Positions 1-10,261 of a DNA stretch of 64,000 nt are shown in pieces. Both the position numbers and the translations under genes were made by a program. The stretch comes from Sphingomonas sp. URHD0057 (lineage in GTDB: Bacteria > Pseudomonadota > Alphaproteobacteria > Sphingomonadales > Sphingomonadaceae): contig NZ_KK211162.1 in assembly GCF_000620665.1 (NCBI RefSeq), forward strand, positions 1,013,764 to 1,077,763. The letters run 5' to 3'. The stretch's first letter is position 1, and every line of letters begins with the position of its first letter. The notes beneath the pieces are model-generated. The model did no database searches. It was not told the DNA's origin and worked only from the letters and a program-made list of their open reading frames with translations.

Positions 1-185
1 GCAAGGACTTCGAGTTCACGGTCGGCATGAGGAACGTCTTCGACAAGAAGCCGCCGCGGGTGAGCCTGGTCGGCCCGACGACAGGCGCCGTCGGCCTCCC
101 CGCTACCATCGGCCCGGTCGTCGCGACGTCGCAATACGACTTCCTTGGAAGGCGGATGTTCGTCAGTGTGAGCAGGAAATTCTAG
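1..185 (+). CDS. TonB-dependent receptor, C-terminal end only (5' part outside window)
   Basis: The window opens inside a reading frame (codons from base 3) that ends at a TAG at 183-185. The visible tail has the last strands of an outer-membrane beta-barrel: a GMRNVFDKKPPRV segment (the N-L/V-F-D-x-KPPR signature of TonB-dependent receptors), then SQYDFLGRRMFVSVSRKF ending in Phe, as expected for recognition by the barrel-assembly machinery. It aligns closely with the tail of the complete receptor at 2829-6062 (NLFDTKPPRI, then SQYDWLGRR). It is therefore the receptor of the first of two tandem cassettes and is followed by a strong hairpin and then a sulfotransferase gene. Substrate unknown. 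Confidence 0.9.
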   Translation, partial: KDFEFTVGMRNVFDKKPPRVSLVGPTTGAVGLPATIGPVVATSQYDFLGRRMFVSVSRKF

Positions 186-204
186 GCCTTACGGCTTGGT
201 TTTA

Positions 205-234
205 CGGGGGGCGGCCCTATTCTGCCGCCCCCCG
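205..234 (+). terminator. Hairpin terminator/attenuator after the first receptor gene
   Basis: A perfect 11-bp stem (CGGGGGGCGGC with GCCGCCCCCCG) around an 8-nt loop, followed by TTTCTTG, begins 20 nt after the receptor stop codon. The next gene starts 29 nt after the hairpin on the same strand, so it may either end transcription or reduce read-through into the sulfotransferases. A similar hairpin is at the same relative place in the second cassette. Confidence 0.7.
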
Positions 235-263
235 TTTCTTGTAAGCGAACTCCAACCGTGGCC

Positions 264-1067
264 ATGCAAGCCGTCATCAGGGTGAAGCCGGATACGCTGG
301 ACGCCGACACCGTCCGCTTCGCTCCCGAGCCCTTGCGGCAACCCTTGTTCCTCAACAGCATTCCGAAGAGCGGCAGCCACCTTCTTCGAAACATCCTGCG
401 GATGTTCGTGCCCGTCGAGCAGCAATATCGCGAACAATTCATCCAGTGGCCGAACATCCGGCAACATCTCGACGCCTTCGACTCCGCCCGCAACTACATG
501 AGCTTCGGGCATCTGTTTTTCACCGACGGCCCGGCGATTGAGCTCGCCGACGTGCGCAAGATCCTGCTTTACCGCGACCCCCACGAATGGGTCTTGTCGC
601 GTGCGCGATTCTATCTCTCCGATGAGTTCCAGGGCGAGCTTGAGCATCTCAAGGACGGCCGCATCCACGTCGATGATCTCCTGACGCTGATGATCTTTGG
701 AATTCGCACCGTCGTTCCGTCCCTGAACCACATGTACGAGCTGAATGTCGTCGCCTGGCTCGGGTCGGATGTTTTTGTGGTGCGTTATGAAGACCTTATC
801 GAGCACGTGCAGGCACTCGAAACGAACCAGGCCGAGTCTTACTTTGCCGCACTGTTCGAGGCGTGCGGCATTTCCCCCGTGCCGGCCAATTGGAAAGAGC
901 GCGTCCTGGTCGGAGCAGACCGACGCCAAAGCGGAACGGCGCGCGAGAACCTGACCGGCATCCGGACCAAGCTCCCCGACACCCTTCCCGCCAAGCACCA
1001 GCAAATGATCGAATATGCGGCGCCGGGGTTGCGCGCGATCCTCGGCTATGCCGATCGCGCTCGATGA
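264..1067 (+). CDS. Small sulfotransferase-domain protein, cassette 1
   Basis: Protein of 267 aa. The N-terminal FLNSIPKSGSHLLRN segment (about residues 30-44) is the PAPS 5'-phosphosulfate-binding loop of sulfotransferases. KILLYRDPHEW and VRYEDL segments further on fit the 3'-phosphate-binding strand and a conserved family motif, and a late GTARENL segment sits where cytosolic sulfotransferases have a phosphate-binding loop. A GTG two codons upstream (258) is possible, but the ATG at 264 gives the same start as the paralogue at 6159 (MQxV...DTLD). The stop overlaps the start of the next gene (ATGA), so the two are probably translationally coupled. Expected to use PAPS in the cytoplasm; acceptor unknown. 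Confidence 0.85.
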   Translation: MQAVIRVKPDTLDADTVRFAPEPLRQPLFLNSIPKSGSHLLRNILRMFVPVEQQYREQFIQWPNIRQHLDAFDSARNYMSFGHLFFTDGPAIELADVRKILLYRDPHEWVLSRARFYLSDEFQGELEHLKDGRIHVDDLLTLMIFGIRTVVPSLNHMYELNVVAWLGSDVFVVRYEDLIEHVQALETNQAESYFAALFEACGISPVPANWKERVLVGADRRQSGTARENLTGIRTKLPDTLPAKHQQMIEYAAPGLRAILGYADRAR

Positions 1068-2644
1068 CCGGCATTTCCGCATACCCTCGCCTGCGCCAGG
1101 CGGAGAAGGCGATCGAAGAGGGCCGTCTGGAAATGGCTTCGGCGATCGTGATCCAGCATTTGCGGGAAAATCGGAACGAACCGCGCGGGGTTGCTCTTCT
1201 CGGCTCGATCGCGTTCAAGATGGGCGCGCTGGTTCAAGCCGAGCAGTTCCTTCGGCAAGCGATCGCGGTTGGCGGCAGCTCACTCGAAGTCCAACGCGAG
1301 CTCGCCTCCGTCATGCACCACCAGGAGCGTTTGCCAGAGGCGTTGAGCGCTCTGAGCGTGCTTCAGGACCAAACTCCCGACGTGGGACTCCGCGGTGCAA
1401 AGGCGCTGATCCTCGATAAGCTCGGACGCAACGCCGAAGCGATCCGCGAACATGAAGACCTGGTGGCGAAGCATCCCGACCACCCCCGGGTCTGGCTCGG
1501 ATATGGGAACAGTCTTCGCTGGGCCGGCCGCAACGAGGAAGCCATTGCGGCTTACCGCCGGGCGACCGCGATCGATCCTGAACACGGCGATGTGTGGTGG
1601 GCGCTCGCCAATATCAAAACGAAGGTCCTCACCGACGAAGACATCGAGATCATGAAAAGCGCGTTGAAGCTTGCGATCGACGAACGAAACGTCATTCCGC
1701 TTCATTTCGCGCTCGGCCGAGCCCTTCACGATCGCAAGGAGTATCAGGGCGCTTTCGAGCATTTCGAAACCGGCAACCGACTGCGCGCAGAAACGATCAA
1801 TTACGTTCCCGAAGACCTGAGCGCCGAGGTGGATGAGATCGGCCGGCTATTCGACCGGGAGTTCTTCGAACGCCGTGAACGGCCGGCGCCGCGCGACGAA
1901 CCGACGCCGGTGTTCCTGATCAGCTTGCCCCGCGCCGGGTCGACATTGCTCGAGCAGATGCTCGACCAGCATCCGGACATCGAAGCCGTCGGTGAGCTCC
2001 CTTACGTGCGCGCGCTGGTCCGCAGCGCCCTGGAAATTCACACTCGGCGAAGGCCCACGACCGTCCCGCAAATGGTGCTGGCGATGAGTCCCCAGGAAGC
2101 GCGAGCCTACGGGCAGGATTATATGCACCGCGCTTCGCTGCATTGGACAGGACGTCCGCGCTATTTCGTCGACAAGATGCCCATGAACTGGAGCGAAGTG
2201 CCGTTCATTTGGCGCATTCTCCCCCAGGCACGCTTCATCGAGATCCGCCGCAACGCCATGGACTGCTGCGTCTCGAACTATATGCATTATTTCTCGCGCG
2301 CCCACTCGTCGTCATTCTCGCTGCGGCACATCGGCTGCGCCTACCTCGACATGGTACGCATGATGGATCACCTCAATTCGGTCGCGCCCCGCCTCGTCCA
2401 CTCCATCCGATACGAAGAACTTATCGAGAGCCCGGAACCGATCTTGCGCGGCGCGCTCGATTATCTCGGCCTCGAATGGGATCCGGCGCTGCTGAAGTTC
2501 TACGAATCCGATCGCATCGTCCGGACACCCAGCGTCGAACAGGTCCAGCAGCCGCTCAATCGCAAGGGCATCGGAACGTGGACGCCCTATGCGGAGTGGC
2601 TAGGGCCCTTGCGCGATGCGCTGGGATCCCTCGCCGACGCTTGA
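1064..2644 (+). CDS. TPR-sulfotransferase, cassette 1
   Basis: Protein of 526 aa. The first half consists of tetratricopeptide-like helical repeats (for example NSLRWAGRNEEAIAAYRRA). The second half is a Sulfotransfer_3-type domain: the PAPS loop FLISLPRAGSTLLEQML lies near residue 283 and is followed by HPDIEAVGEL; VDKMPMNW and FIEIRRNAMDCC (about residues 369-402) give the 3'-phosphate-binding part. The chosen ATG overlaps the upstream stop by 4 bp; an in-frame extension back to 863 would overlap the sulfotransferase gene almost completely and is rejected. TPR plus this sulfotransferase type recalls tyrosylprotein sulfotransferases, which act on proteins, so a protein or peptide acceptor is possible; this is inference. 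Confidence 0.85.
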   Translation: MTGISAYPRLRQAEKAIEEGRLEMASAIVIQHLRENRNEPRGVALLGSIAFKMGALVQAEQFLRQAIAVGGSSLEVQRELASVMHHQERLPEALSALSVLQDQTPDVGLRGAKALILDKLGRNAEAIREHEDLVAKHPDHPRVWLGYGNSLRWAGRNEEAIAAYRRATAIDPEHGDVWWALANIKTKVLTDEDIEIMKSALKLAIDERNVIPLHFALGRALHDRKEYQGAFEHFETGNRLRAETINYVPEDLSAEVDEIGRLFDREFFERRERPAPRDEPTPVFLISLPRAGSTLLEQMLDQHPDIEAVGELPYVRALVRSALEIHTRRRPTTVPQMVLAMSPQEARAYGQDYMHRASLHWTGRPRYFVDKMPMNWSEVPFIWRILPQARFIEIRRNAMDCCVSNYMHYFSRAHSSSFSLRHIGCAYLDMVRMMDHLNSVAPRLVHSIRYEELIESPEPILRGALDYLGLEWDPALLKFYESDRIVRTPSVEQVQQPLNRKGIGTWTPYAEWLGPLRDALGSLADA

Positions 2645-2828
2645 TTCACTGCAGAAATAGCCGGGTTGACCGGTGCTTCATGGGATTCAAGGGGTTAGAT
2701 CCTTTATCCAGTCAGTTGACAGTTTCTCTCTGGGCGGCAAATCATTGCGGCGGCATTACGTAACTGTAATGTGGCAACGTCGCGGTCACGACCATCGTGT
2801 CATTGGCCGCAAGAGGGGATGAGAACAG
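2645..2828 (+). promoter_or_regulatory. Upstream region of the second TonB-dependent receptor
   Basis: This 184-bp gap separates the first TPR-sulfotransferase from the second receptor. A TTGACA at 2716-2721 could be a -35 element, but no convincing -10 follows at 17-18 nt. Further down, CATTAC and GTAATG form an inverted repeat around a 6-nt spacer at 2754-2771, a candidate operator. No terminator hairpin is obvious after the TPR-sulfotransferase. The promoter assignment is weak. Confidence 0.3.
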
Positions 2829-5800
2829 ATGGGAAAATCAGAGCGTCGTAACGCTCGTGCACGAGTGAGCCTTTTGGTCGGCGTGTCGGCGACCGCGATC
2901 CTCATCTCGTCGCCGGCATGGGCGCAGACGGCTGATCAGCCCCCGGCCCCGCCGCCCGAGACGACGCTTCCCGCCGAGCAGCAGCTCCCGCCCACGGACA
3001 ATCAGCCGCCACCCTCGGAGGTAAGCAATCCCCGTCCGGCGGCGACGCAGCCCCAGCGCGATCAGCAGATCGTCATCACCGGCAGCCGCATCCGCCGCAC
3101 CGAGGCGACCAGCGCCGCCCCGCTCCAGATCATCGACCCAACGCTGAGCCAACGCCAGGGCCTGAACACGGCCGCGGAGATCATCCAGTCGTCGCCGATC
3201 GCCAGCGGATCGAGCCAAATCACCTCCGCCATCTCGACCAATTTCGTCACCAATGGCGGGCCCGGATCCCAAACCATCGATCTGCGCGGCCTTGGCGCCT
3301 CACGCACGTTGGTCCTGCTCAACGGGCGGCGGGCCGGCCCGGCCGGTACCCGCGGCGGCGTCACCGCATTCGACCTCAACGTCCTGCCGGCCGGCATCAT
3401 CCGTTCGGTGGAGATCCTCAAGGATGGTGCGTCGTCGATTTACGGCTCGGACGCCATCGCCGGCGTGGTCAACATCCTGACCAAGAAGGATACTGACGGC
3501 ATTGAACTGAATATCTCGGGCAACCTTCATCAGCACAAGGGCGGTGAGGAGTTCGAGGGCGGCGCGACCTGGGGCAAGGATTTCGGCCGCGGCCACATCC
3601 TGCTCTCCGCCGACTACTACAAGCAGAACTATTTGAAGCGGAAAGACCGCAAGTTCCTCGGCTGCCCGGAGGACTATATGTTCCGGCCCGACGGCTCGCG
3701 CGCCGACCTGATCGATCCGCGCACCGGAAAGCCGCGCTGCAACGGCGTCGTCTGGGGTCAGGTCTGGACCTATTACGCCTACAACCTTCCGGATTTTGGG
3801 ACGGCGGTCCTGCTTCAGCCGGACTTTGGCGACGGGCTCGCGCAATATGTGCCCCATGTTCCCGGGGCGCATGGATACGGCGAGCTCAACGTACCGTCGG
3901 ACTTCCTGCCCGTCGGCTATATCGCACGACCCGATACGAGCCCTGTCGACGACCTATTCGGGCCAAGTCGGTCTGTCGCCAATGCGCTCGAGAACCTCTA
4001 CAGCCCAATCGAGGCGGGGACGTCGGTCATCCCGAAGACCAAGCGAATCACGGGTTATGCCGACGCCTCGTACGAGATCACCGACAATATCGAGCTCTAC
4101 AGCGAGTTCCTGTTCAATAACCGCAAGACCTATACTCAAAGCCTCGTCCAACTTTACAACTTTGGGTACGCCGCGACTGCGCCGTTCGAAGGCGATCCCT
4201 TCCCTGGCTTCTATCAGCCGGAAGGCGGCTTCGTCCTTGTCAGCCCGACCAACATCACCGACCATTACGACAATAAGATCGACGTCGATTATTACCGCGG
4301 GGTGCTCGGCGCGACCGGCAAGCTGTTCGGCGACTGGGTCTGGGATGCTTACGGCCAGTACAGCCACAACGTCGGCAAATACACCTACGACCAGATCCTC
4401 GCCGACTCGATCGCCATCCAGAGCTACAAGACCGGCAGCTGCGTCGGCGAATTCACGTCGGTGGCGCATAAGGCGTGTATCGACATCAACTGGGTGGACC
4501 CGGCTTTCCTGGCCGGCAACCTGACCCAGGAGCAGATCGACTTCTTGTTCGGCACCGAAACCGGCAAGACGATCTACAACCAGAAATATTTCGAAGCCTC
4601 GACCACCGGCACTTTGTTCCACCTGCCCGCCGGCCCCGTCGGCATTGCCGCTGGTGCCGCCTGGCGAAAGGACTCGATCGACGACCAGCCGGGCAATATC
4701 ACCATGGCGCCCAATCCGGATCAGGATCCCAACGATCCGGACGACGATTTCATCGACAACGGCTACGCCAACCCAATCGCCTCAGGGCACACGTTTGGTC
4801 ACAGCGTGACCAAGGAAGCGTTCGCAGAAATCAACGTCCCGATCCTCAAAAACTTCGTCCTCGCGAAGAGCCTGCAATTCTCGGGCGCAGCGCGAGTTAC
4901 GGATGTGAAGGCGACCCGCGGCGGCGACGGCTTCAGCGCCAGCAGCAAGGGAAATTGGACCTACAAGCTGCAAGGGAATTGGCAGATCGTCGACGCGATC
5001 CGGCTGCGCTCGACTTACGGCACTTCTTACCGGGCCCCCGCCTTGTTCGAGCAGTTCCTGGCCAACCAGGTCTCCGGCGCGCGTCAGGTCAATATCGACC
5101 CATGCGTCAACTGGGCCAATGGCCTCGCCAAGGGCACGATCACGCAGCGCCAGGCCGACAATTGCGCCGCCGACGGCATCTCTCCGACCCACAGCGGCGC
5201 CGGCGTTCAGGCCGCGGTCTTCAATTCGGGTGGCGTCGGCGTGCTCGAGCCGGAAACGTCCCGGGCGTTTACGGCCAGCGTGATTCTGACGCCGCCGCAA
5301 TTCCTCGACACCAGTGTCGCATTCACGGTCGATTATTTCGACATCAAGGTGAAGGGCGAAATTACCCAGCTTGGCGCCAAGAACATCATCTACGGCTGCT
5401 ACGCCTCGCTGGACTTCCCCAACGACCCGTTGTGCTCGCTGTTCGAACGCGGCCAGGTCGGCGACCCGACGAACGTCAAGAACGTCTTCGACAAGTTCAT
5501 CAACGTCAACCGCCAGCACAACCGCGGCCTCGACTTCACGCTTCGCGCGACGCACCGTCTCGGCGGCTTCGGGCGCCTCTCCTTCCTCGGCAACGCCACC
5601 TATCAGCTCAAGGACGACGTTACGCTGTTCGGCGGGACGATCGACAATTTGAACGGCGAGATTGGCGATCCGAAGCTAGTGGCGGACGGCAAGTTCACCC
5701 TCGACCACAAGAACACCTCGTTCTTCTGGGGGATCGAATATGTCGGCAAGGCGTCGAACGCGAAGCAGTTCATTCGCGACAACGGCGGCCTCTGCAACAC

Positions 5801-6062
5801 CAACCCAGACACCCATCTCATCTTCGGCGACTATTGTTACAAGGTGAATGTCGAACAGCGCTTCTATCACAACGCTTCGGTCACTCAGCGCTTCGCCGGC
5901 GACCGTTACGAGCTCACCGTGGGCGTTGCGAACCTGTTCGACACCAAGCCGCCGCGGATCTCGACTCCGGCGGTGGTCAACATCGGCCAGGTACCGGCGG
6001 TGTCGCAATACGACTGGCTCGGCCGGCGCTTGTTCTTCTCGGCCAAAGCCCGGTTCAAGTAA
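2829..6062 (+). CDS. TonB-dependent receptor, cassette 2
   Basis: Protein of 1077 aa. Residues 1 to about 32 are a signal peptide ending in SPAWA before QTA. A Pro/Gln-rich linker follows (to about residue 80), then IVITGSRIRR, the combined TonB-box/plug start usual in sphingomonad receptors. The plug carries LRGLGASRTLVLLNGRR and GSDAIAGVVNILTKK. The rest is barrel with several Tyr- and Asn-rich loops, a late NLFDTKPPR motif and the C-terminal SQYDWLGRR segment ending in Phe-Lys. Such receptors import large or scarce substrates across the outer membrane using TonB energy; the substrate cannot be read from sequence. The linkage to sulfotransferases is the distinctive context. A Pro-rich stretch between signal and plug is longer than in many homologues. 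Confidence 0.95.
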   Translation: MGKSERRNARARVSLLVGVSATAILISSPAWAQTADQPPAPPPETTLPAEQQLPPTDNQPPPSEVSNPRPAATQPQRDQQIVITGSRIRRTEATSAAPLQIIDPTLSQRQGLNTAAEIIQSSPIASGSSQITSAISTNFVTNGGPGSQTIDLRGLGASRTLVLLNGRRAGPAGTRGGVTAFDLNVLPAGIIRSVEILKDGASSIYGSDAIAGVVNILTKKDTDGIELNISGNLHQHKGGEEFEGGATWGKDFGRGHILLSADYYKQNYLKRKDRKFLGCPEDYMFRPDGSRADLIDPRTGKPRCNGVVWGQVWTYYAYNLPDFGTAVLLQPDFGDGLAQYVPHVPGAHGYGELNVPSDFLPVGYIARPDTSPVDDLFGPSRSVANALENLYSPIEAGTSVIPKTKRITGYADASYEITDNIELYSEFLFNNRKTYTQSLVQLYNFGYAATAPFEGDPFPGFYQPEGGFVLVSPTNITDHYDNKIDVDYYRGVLGATGKLFGDWVWDAYGQYSHNVGKYTYDQILADSIAIQSYKTGSCVGEFTSVAHKACIDINWVDPAFLAGNLTQEQIDFLFGTETGKTIYNQKYFEASTTGTLFHLPAGPVGIAAGAAWRKDSIDDQPGNITMAPNPDQDPNDPDDDFIDNGYANPIASGHTFGHSVTKEAFAEINVPILKNFVLAKSLQFSGAARVTDVKATRGGDGFSASSKGNWTYKLQGNWQIVDAIRLRSTYGTSYRAPALFEQFLANQVSGARQVNIDPCVNWANGLAKGTITQRQADNCAADGISPTHSGAGVQAAVFNSGGVGVLEPETSRAFTASVILTPPQFLDTSVAFTVDYFDIKVKGEITQLGAKNIIYGCYASLDFPNDPLCSLFERGQVGDPTNVKNVFDKFINVNRQHNRGLDFTLRATHRLGGFGRLSFLGNATYQLKDDVTLFGGTIDNLNGEIGDPKLVADGKFTLDHKNTSFFWGIEYVGKASNAKQFIRDNGGLCNTNPDTHLIFGDYCYKVNVEQRFYHNASVTQRFAGDRYELTVGVANLFDTKPPRISTPAVVNIGQVPAVSQYDWLGRRLFFSAKARFK

Positions 6063-6083
6063 GACCGATTCAGCTTTTTAAGG

Positions 6084-6114
6084 GGCGGCGGAGCATGCTT
6101 CGCCGCCCTTTTTA
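6084..6114 (+). terminator. Hairpin terminator/attenuator after the second receptor gene
   Basis: GGGCGGCG pairs with CGCCGCCC across an AGCATGCT-containing loop, followed directly by five T residues. It starts 21 nt after the receptor stop and 45 nt before the sulfotransferase start, matching the layout of the first cassette. Confidence 0.8.
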
Positions 6115-6158
6115 TTCACCGGTAGCGAGACGCCGTTCCGGCCGTTAGGATTCAGCCG

Positions 6159-6947
6159 ATGCAGCGCGTCAATCTGAAGGCCGACACACTCGACCAGGAG
6201 AACCGGCGCTTTTCGCAGGCCGTCCTGCGCGAGCCCGTATTCCTCAACAGCGTGCCCAAGTCGGGCTCGCACCTGCTGCGCAACATCGTCCGCATGTTCG
6301 TGCCGGTCAGCCAGCAATACCAGCGACAGTTCGTCCAGTTCGCCAACCTCGAAGAGCATCGTGACGCATTCAACGCGGAATTGCCGATGGTCAGCTGGGG
6401 TCATCTGCCGTTTTCGGACGAATCGGCGATGGATCTCACCGGCGTCCGCAAGATATTGCTGGTCCGCGACCCCTGCAGCTGGGTGATTGCGCGCGCGCGC
6501 TTCTTCGTCTCGGACGAGTTCTCGGGCAACCTCGACCTGCTGAAGGAAGGCAGGCTCTCGGCCGAAGAGCTGATGAACCTGATGATCTTCGGCATCTACC
6601 AGCGCGCGCCGAGCCTCAATGAGATCTACACCCACAATGCGATCGCCTGGCTCGGCACCGGCGTGCACCTGGTCCGCTACGAAGACTTGGTTGGCCATCT
6701 CAAGAGGATCGCGGCGCCGGAGGCTGAGGCTTATTTCGGGGCTCTGCTCGAAGCTTGCGGCGTGGCGCTTCCGGGCGACTGGCGAGAGCGCGTGCAAGTC
6801 GGCAGCGACCGCGCGCAAAGCGGCACGGCGCGCGAGAATCTGTCGACCGCGACCAACCTCGAGTTCCCCGCGGAGCTTCCGGCGACCCAGCGGGCCCTGG
6901 TCGAGGTCGCGGCACCGGGTTTCCGATCCCTCCTCGGCTATGACTGA
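6159..6947 (+). CDS. Small sulfotransferase-domain protein, cassette 2
   Basis: Protein of 262 aa, clearly paralogous over its full length to the protein at 264-1067. The PAPS loop FLNSVPKSGSHLLRN lies at about residues 28-42; SxxxGHLPFSDE, KILLVRDPCSWV, LVRYEDLVGHL and QSGTARENL are all kept in the same order. The ATG lies about 8 nt after an AGGA. Its stop overlaps the start of the following TPR-sulfotransferase by 8 bp. Presumed cytoplasmic PAPS-dependent sulfotransferase; acceptor unknown. Conservation of the core motifs in both copies argues that both are active rather than decaying duplicates. Confidence 0.85.
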   Translation: MQRVNLKADTLDQENRRFSQAVLREPVFLNSVPKSGSHLLRNIVRMFVPVSQQYQRQFVQFANLEEHRDAFNAELPMVSWGHLPFSDESAMDLTGVRKILLVRDPCSWVIARARFFVSDEFSGNLDLLKEGRLSAEELMNLMIFGIYQRAPSLNEIYTHNAIAWLGTGVHLVRYEDLVGHLKRIAAPEAEAYFGALLEACGVALPGDWRERVQVGSDRAQSGTARENLSTATNLEFPAELPATQRALVEVAAPGFRSLLGYD

Positions 6948-8720
6948 CAAGGTCGAGGTCCAGGCCGGAACGCTCGAGGAGGGTCTGGCCAACGGCTATG
7001 CGCTGCTCGATCCGCATCCCGAGGCCGCGCTGATGCAGGCGCAGACCTTGCTCAAGCTCGGGTCCGACGCGCGGGTCTTTCGGCTCGCCGCGAGTGCCCA
7101 CCGCCGGCTCGACCAGGCGCGCGAAGCCGAAGCGGCGGAGCTTGCCGCGATCGAGCATAGCCTGACCGTCCCCGAGCTGAAGGCCGCCGCCGGGGCCGAG
7201 CACGAGGGCCGCAGCGCCGAAGCCGCCGCCGCGACAGCTGCCTGGCTCGAGCGGCATCCCGACGATCTGCTGGCGATGACGATTTCGGCCGAAGCCGCAA
7301 TCAGCATGAAGCTGCTCGGCGAAGGCGAGCAGCTGCTCCGCCGCGTGCTCGAGCGAGCCCCGGGTTTCCTCCGCGCCTCGATGTTCCTCGCGCGCGGCCT
7401 GATGCTCCAGTGCCGGATTGGCGAAGCGATCGAGGTCATGACGCGCGCGGTCGCCAGGGCTCCCGACAATCTCTCCGCCAACAAGTTCCTCGCCCAGCTC
7501 CAGGCCGAGGCGCGCGATTACGAAGGCGCGGCAGCGACCTACGAGCGCCTCCTCGGACGCCACGACAAGGAGGCCGAGCTGTGGGTCAGCTATGGCGACA
7601 TGCTTCGTTTCCTCGGCCGCCGCACCGACAGCGAACTCGCCTATCGCCGCGCCATTTTCTGCGACGGCGGGTACGGCGCCGGCTGGTGGGGCCTCGCCAG
7701 CCTGGACGCCAACGCGCTGGCCGACAAAGACGTGGCGCGAATGGAGGCCGCGCTCGTCGAGCGGCGCGACAAGCCGGAGGACGTCGGCGCCCTCCATTTC
7801 TCCCTCGGCGAAGCGTTCGACAAGCGCGGCCGCTATGAGGAGGCATTCGAGGAGTTCGCGGCCGGCAACGCGCTGCGAAGGAAGGCGCAGCCATACGACC
7901 CGGCGAGCCTGACCGATGAGATCAGCCGCTCGATCGAATTCTTCACCCGCCACCGGCTGGAGGCCCAGACGAGCGCCGCGGGCGACGCCGGCCCGATCTT
8001 CATCGTCGGCATGCCCCGATCGGGATCGACGCTGATCGAGCGCATCCTCGGCGGGCATCCTGAGATCGAGGCAACCGGCGAGTTGCCGATCATCCCGCGC
8101 ATCGTCGAGGTCCTGAGCGCGCGCGGCGGCGGGGTCGGCGGCTTTCGCGATGTGGTGGCGAAGATCGACCATGCCGGCCTGCGACGCCTCGGCGGAACCT
8201 ATCTCGAGCGCTCGCCCGAATACCGCAAGAGCGACAAGCCCCGGTTCACCGACAAGCTCCATATGAACTGGCGCCACATCGGCTTTCTCCGCATGATCCT
8301 GCCCGGCGCGAAGATGATCGACGTCCGCCGCGACGCGCTCGATTGCTGCTGGTCCAACTTCAAGCTGCTGTTCACCCGCGGCCACCCCGCCGCTAGCGAC
8401 CTCGACCATATCGGCCGTTTCTACCGCGATTATGTGCGCATGATGGACCATATGGACGCGGTCGCGCCCGGCGCCGTTCTTCGCGTCGGCTACGAAGACG
8501 TGATCGACGATGCCGAGCGTGAGGCGCGCCGCATCTTCTCATTCCTCGGCGTGGAGTTCAACGCCCAGTCGCTGGATTTCCACACGTCGGCCGAGCCCGT
8601 CGCGACCGCCAGCAGCGAACAGGTGCGCCGCCCTCTCAACCGCTCGGGCATTGGTACGTGGCGGCCTTACGCGCAGTGGCTGGCGCCCTTGCGCGAAGCT
8701 CTGGGGCCGCTCGCCGACGC

Positions 8721-8724
<4 letters not shown>
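6940..8724 (+). CDS. TPR-sulfotransferase, cassette 2
   Basis: Protein of 594 aa. About 340 residues of TPR-like Ala/Leu/Glu-rich helices precede a sulfotransferase domain with PAPS loop [17 protein letters not shown] (about residues 352-368), [17 protein letters not shown] and [15 protein letters not shown]. The C-terminal half matches the cassette 1 partner, including the endings [22 protein letters not shown] and PLADA. The N-terminal repeat region is longer than in cassette 1 (594 versus 526 aa) and more diverged. The start ATG overlaps the upstream gene by 8 bp. The stop (TAG 8722-8724) overlaps the convergent ahcY stop. A reading frame back to 6619 exists but is only a shadow of the upstream gene. 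Confidence 0.85.
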
Positions 8725-10148
<1,424 letters not shown>

Positions 10149-10203
10149 TGATCATGATGGTGCGCGTCCTCCGCGCCAATGCGCCGCCCCTAGCGCAGGG
10201 CAA

Positions 10204-10225
10204 CATATAAGGAAAGCTTTATATG
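10204..10225 (-). promoter_or_regulatory. Near-palindromic operator upstream of ahcY
   Basis: The 22-bp site has 7-bp perfect arms, CATATAA and TTATATG, flanking an 8-nt centre with a partly symmetric AAG/CTT core. It is the only AT-rich patch in a GC-rich intergenic region and lies 56-77 bp before the ahcY start. Operators of this shape occur before methyl-cycle genes controlled by ArsR-family SahR-type regulators in proteobacteria; assigning it to SahR is inference, since no such regulator is in the window. Confidence 0.55.
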
Positions 10226-10261
10226 ACCGCATTCACCAGTCCGGTGAACGTGCAGGTCCGG

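Noticed and set aside
4475-6148. Long open frame overlapping the second receptor gene on the same strand
   Set aside because: It is a shadow: Arg/Pro/Gln-rich translation without domains, and the receptor frame is well conserved to its last residue.
10149-10261. SAH riboswitch upstream of ahcY
   Set aside because: The region is only about 113 bp and I could not find the conserved core; a protein operator explains the palindrome better.
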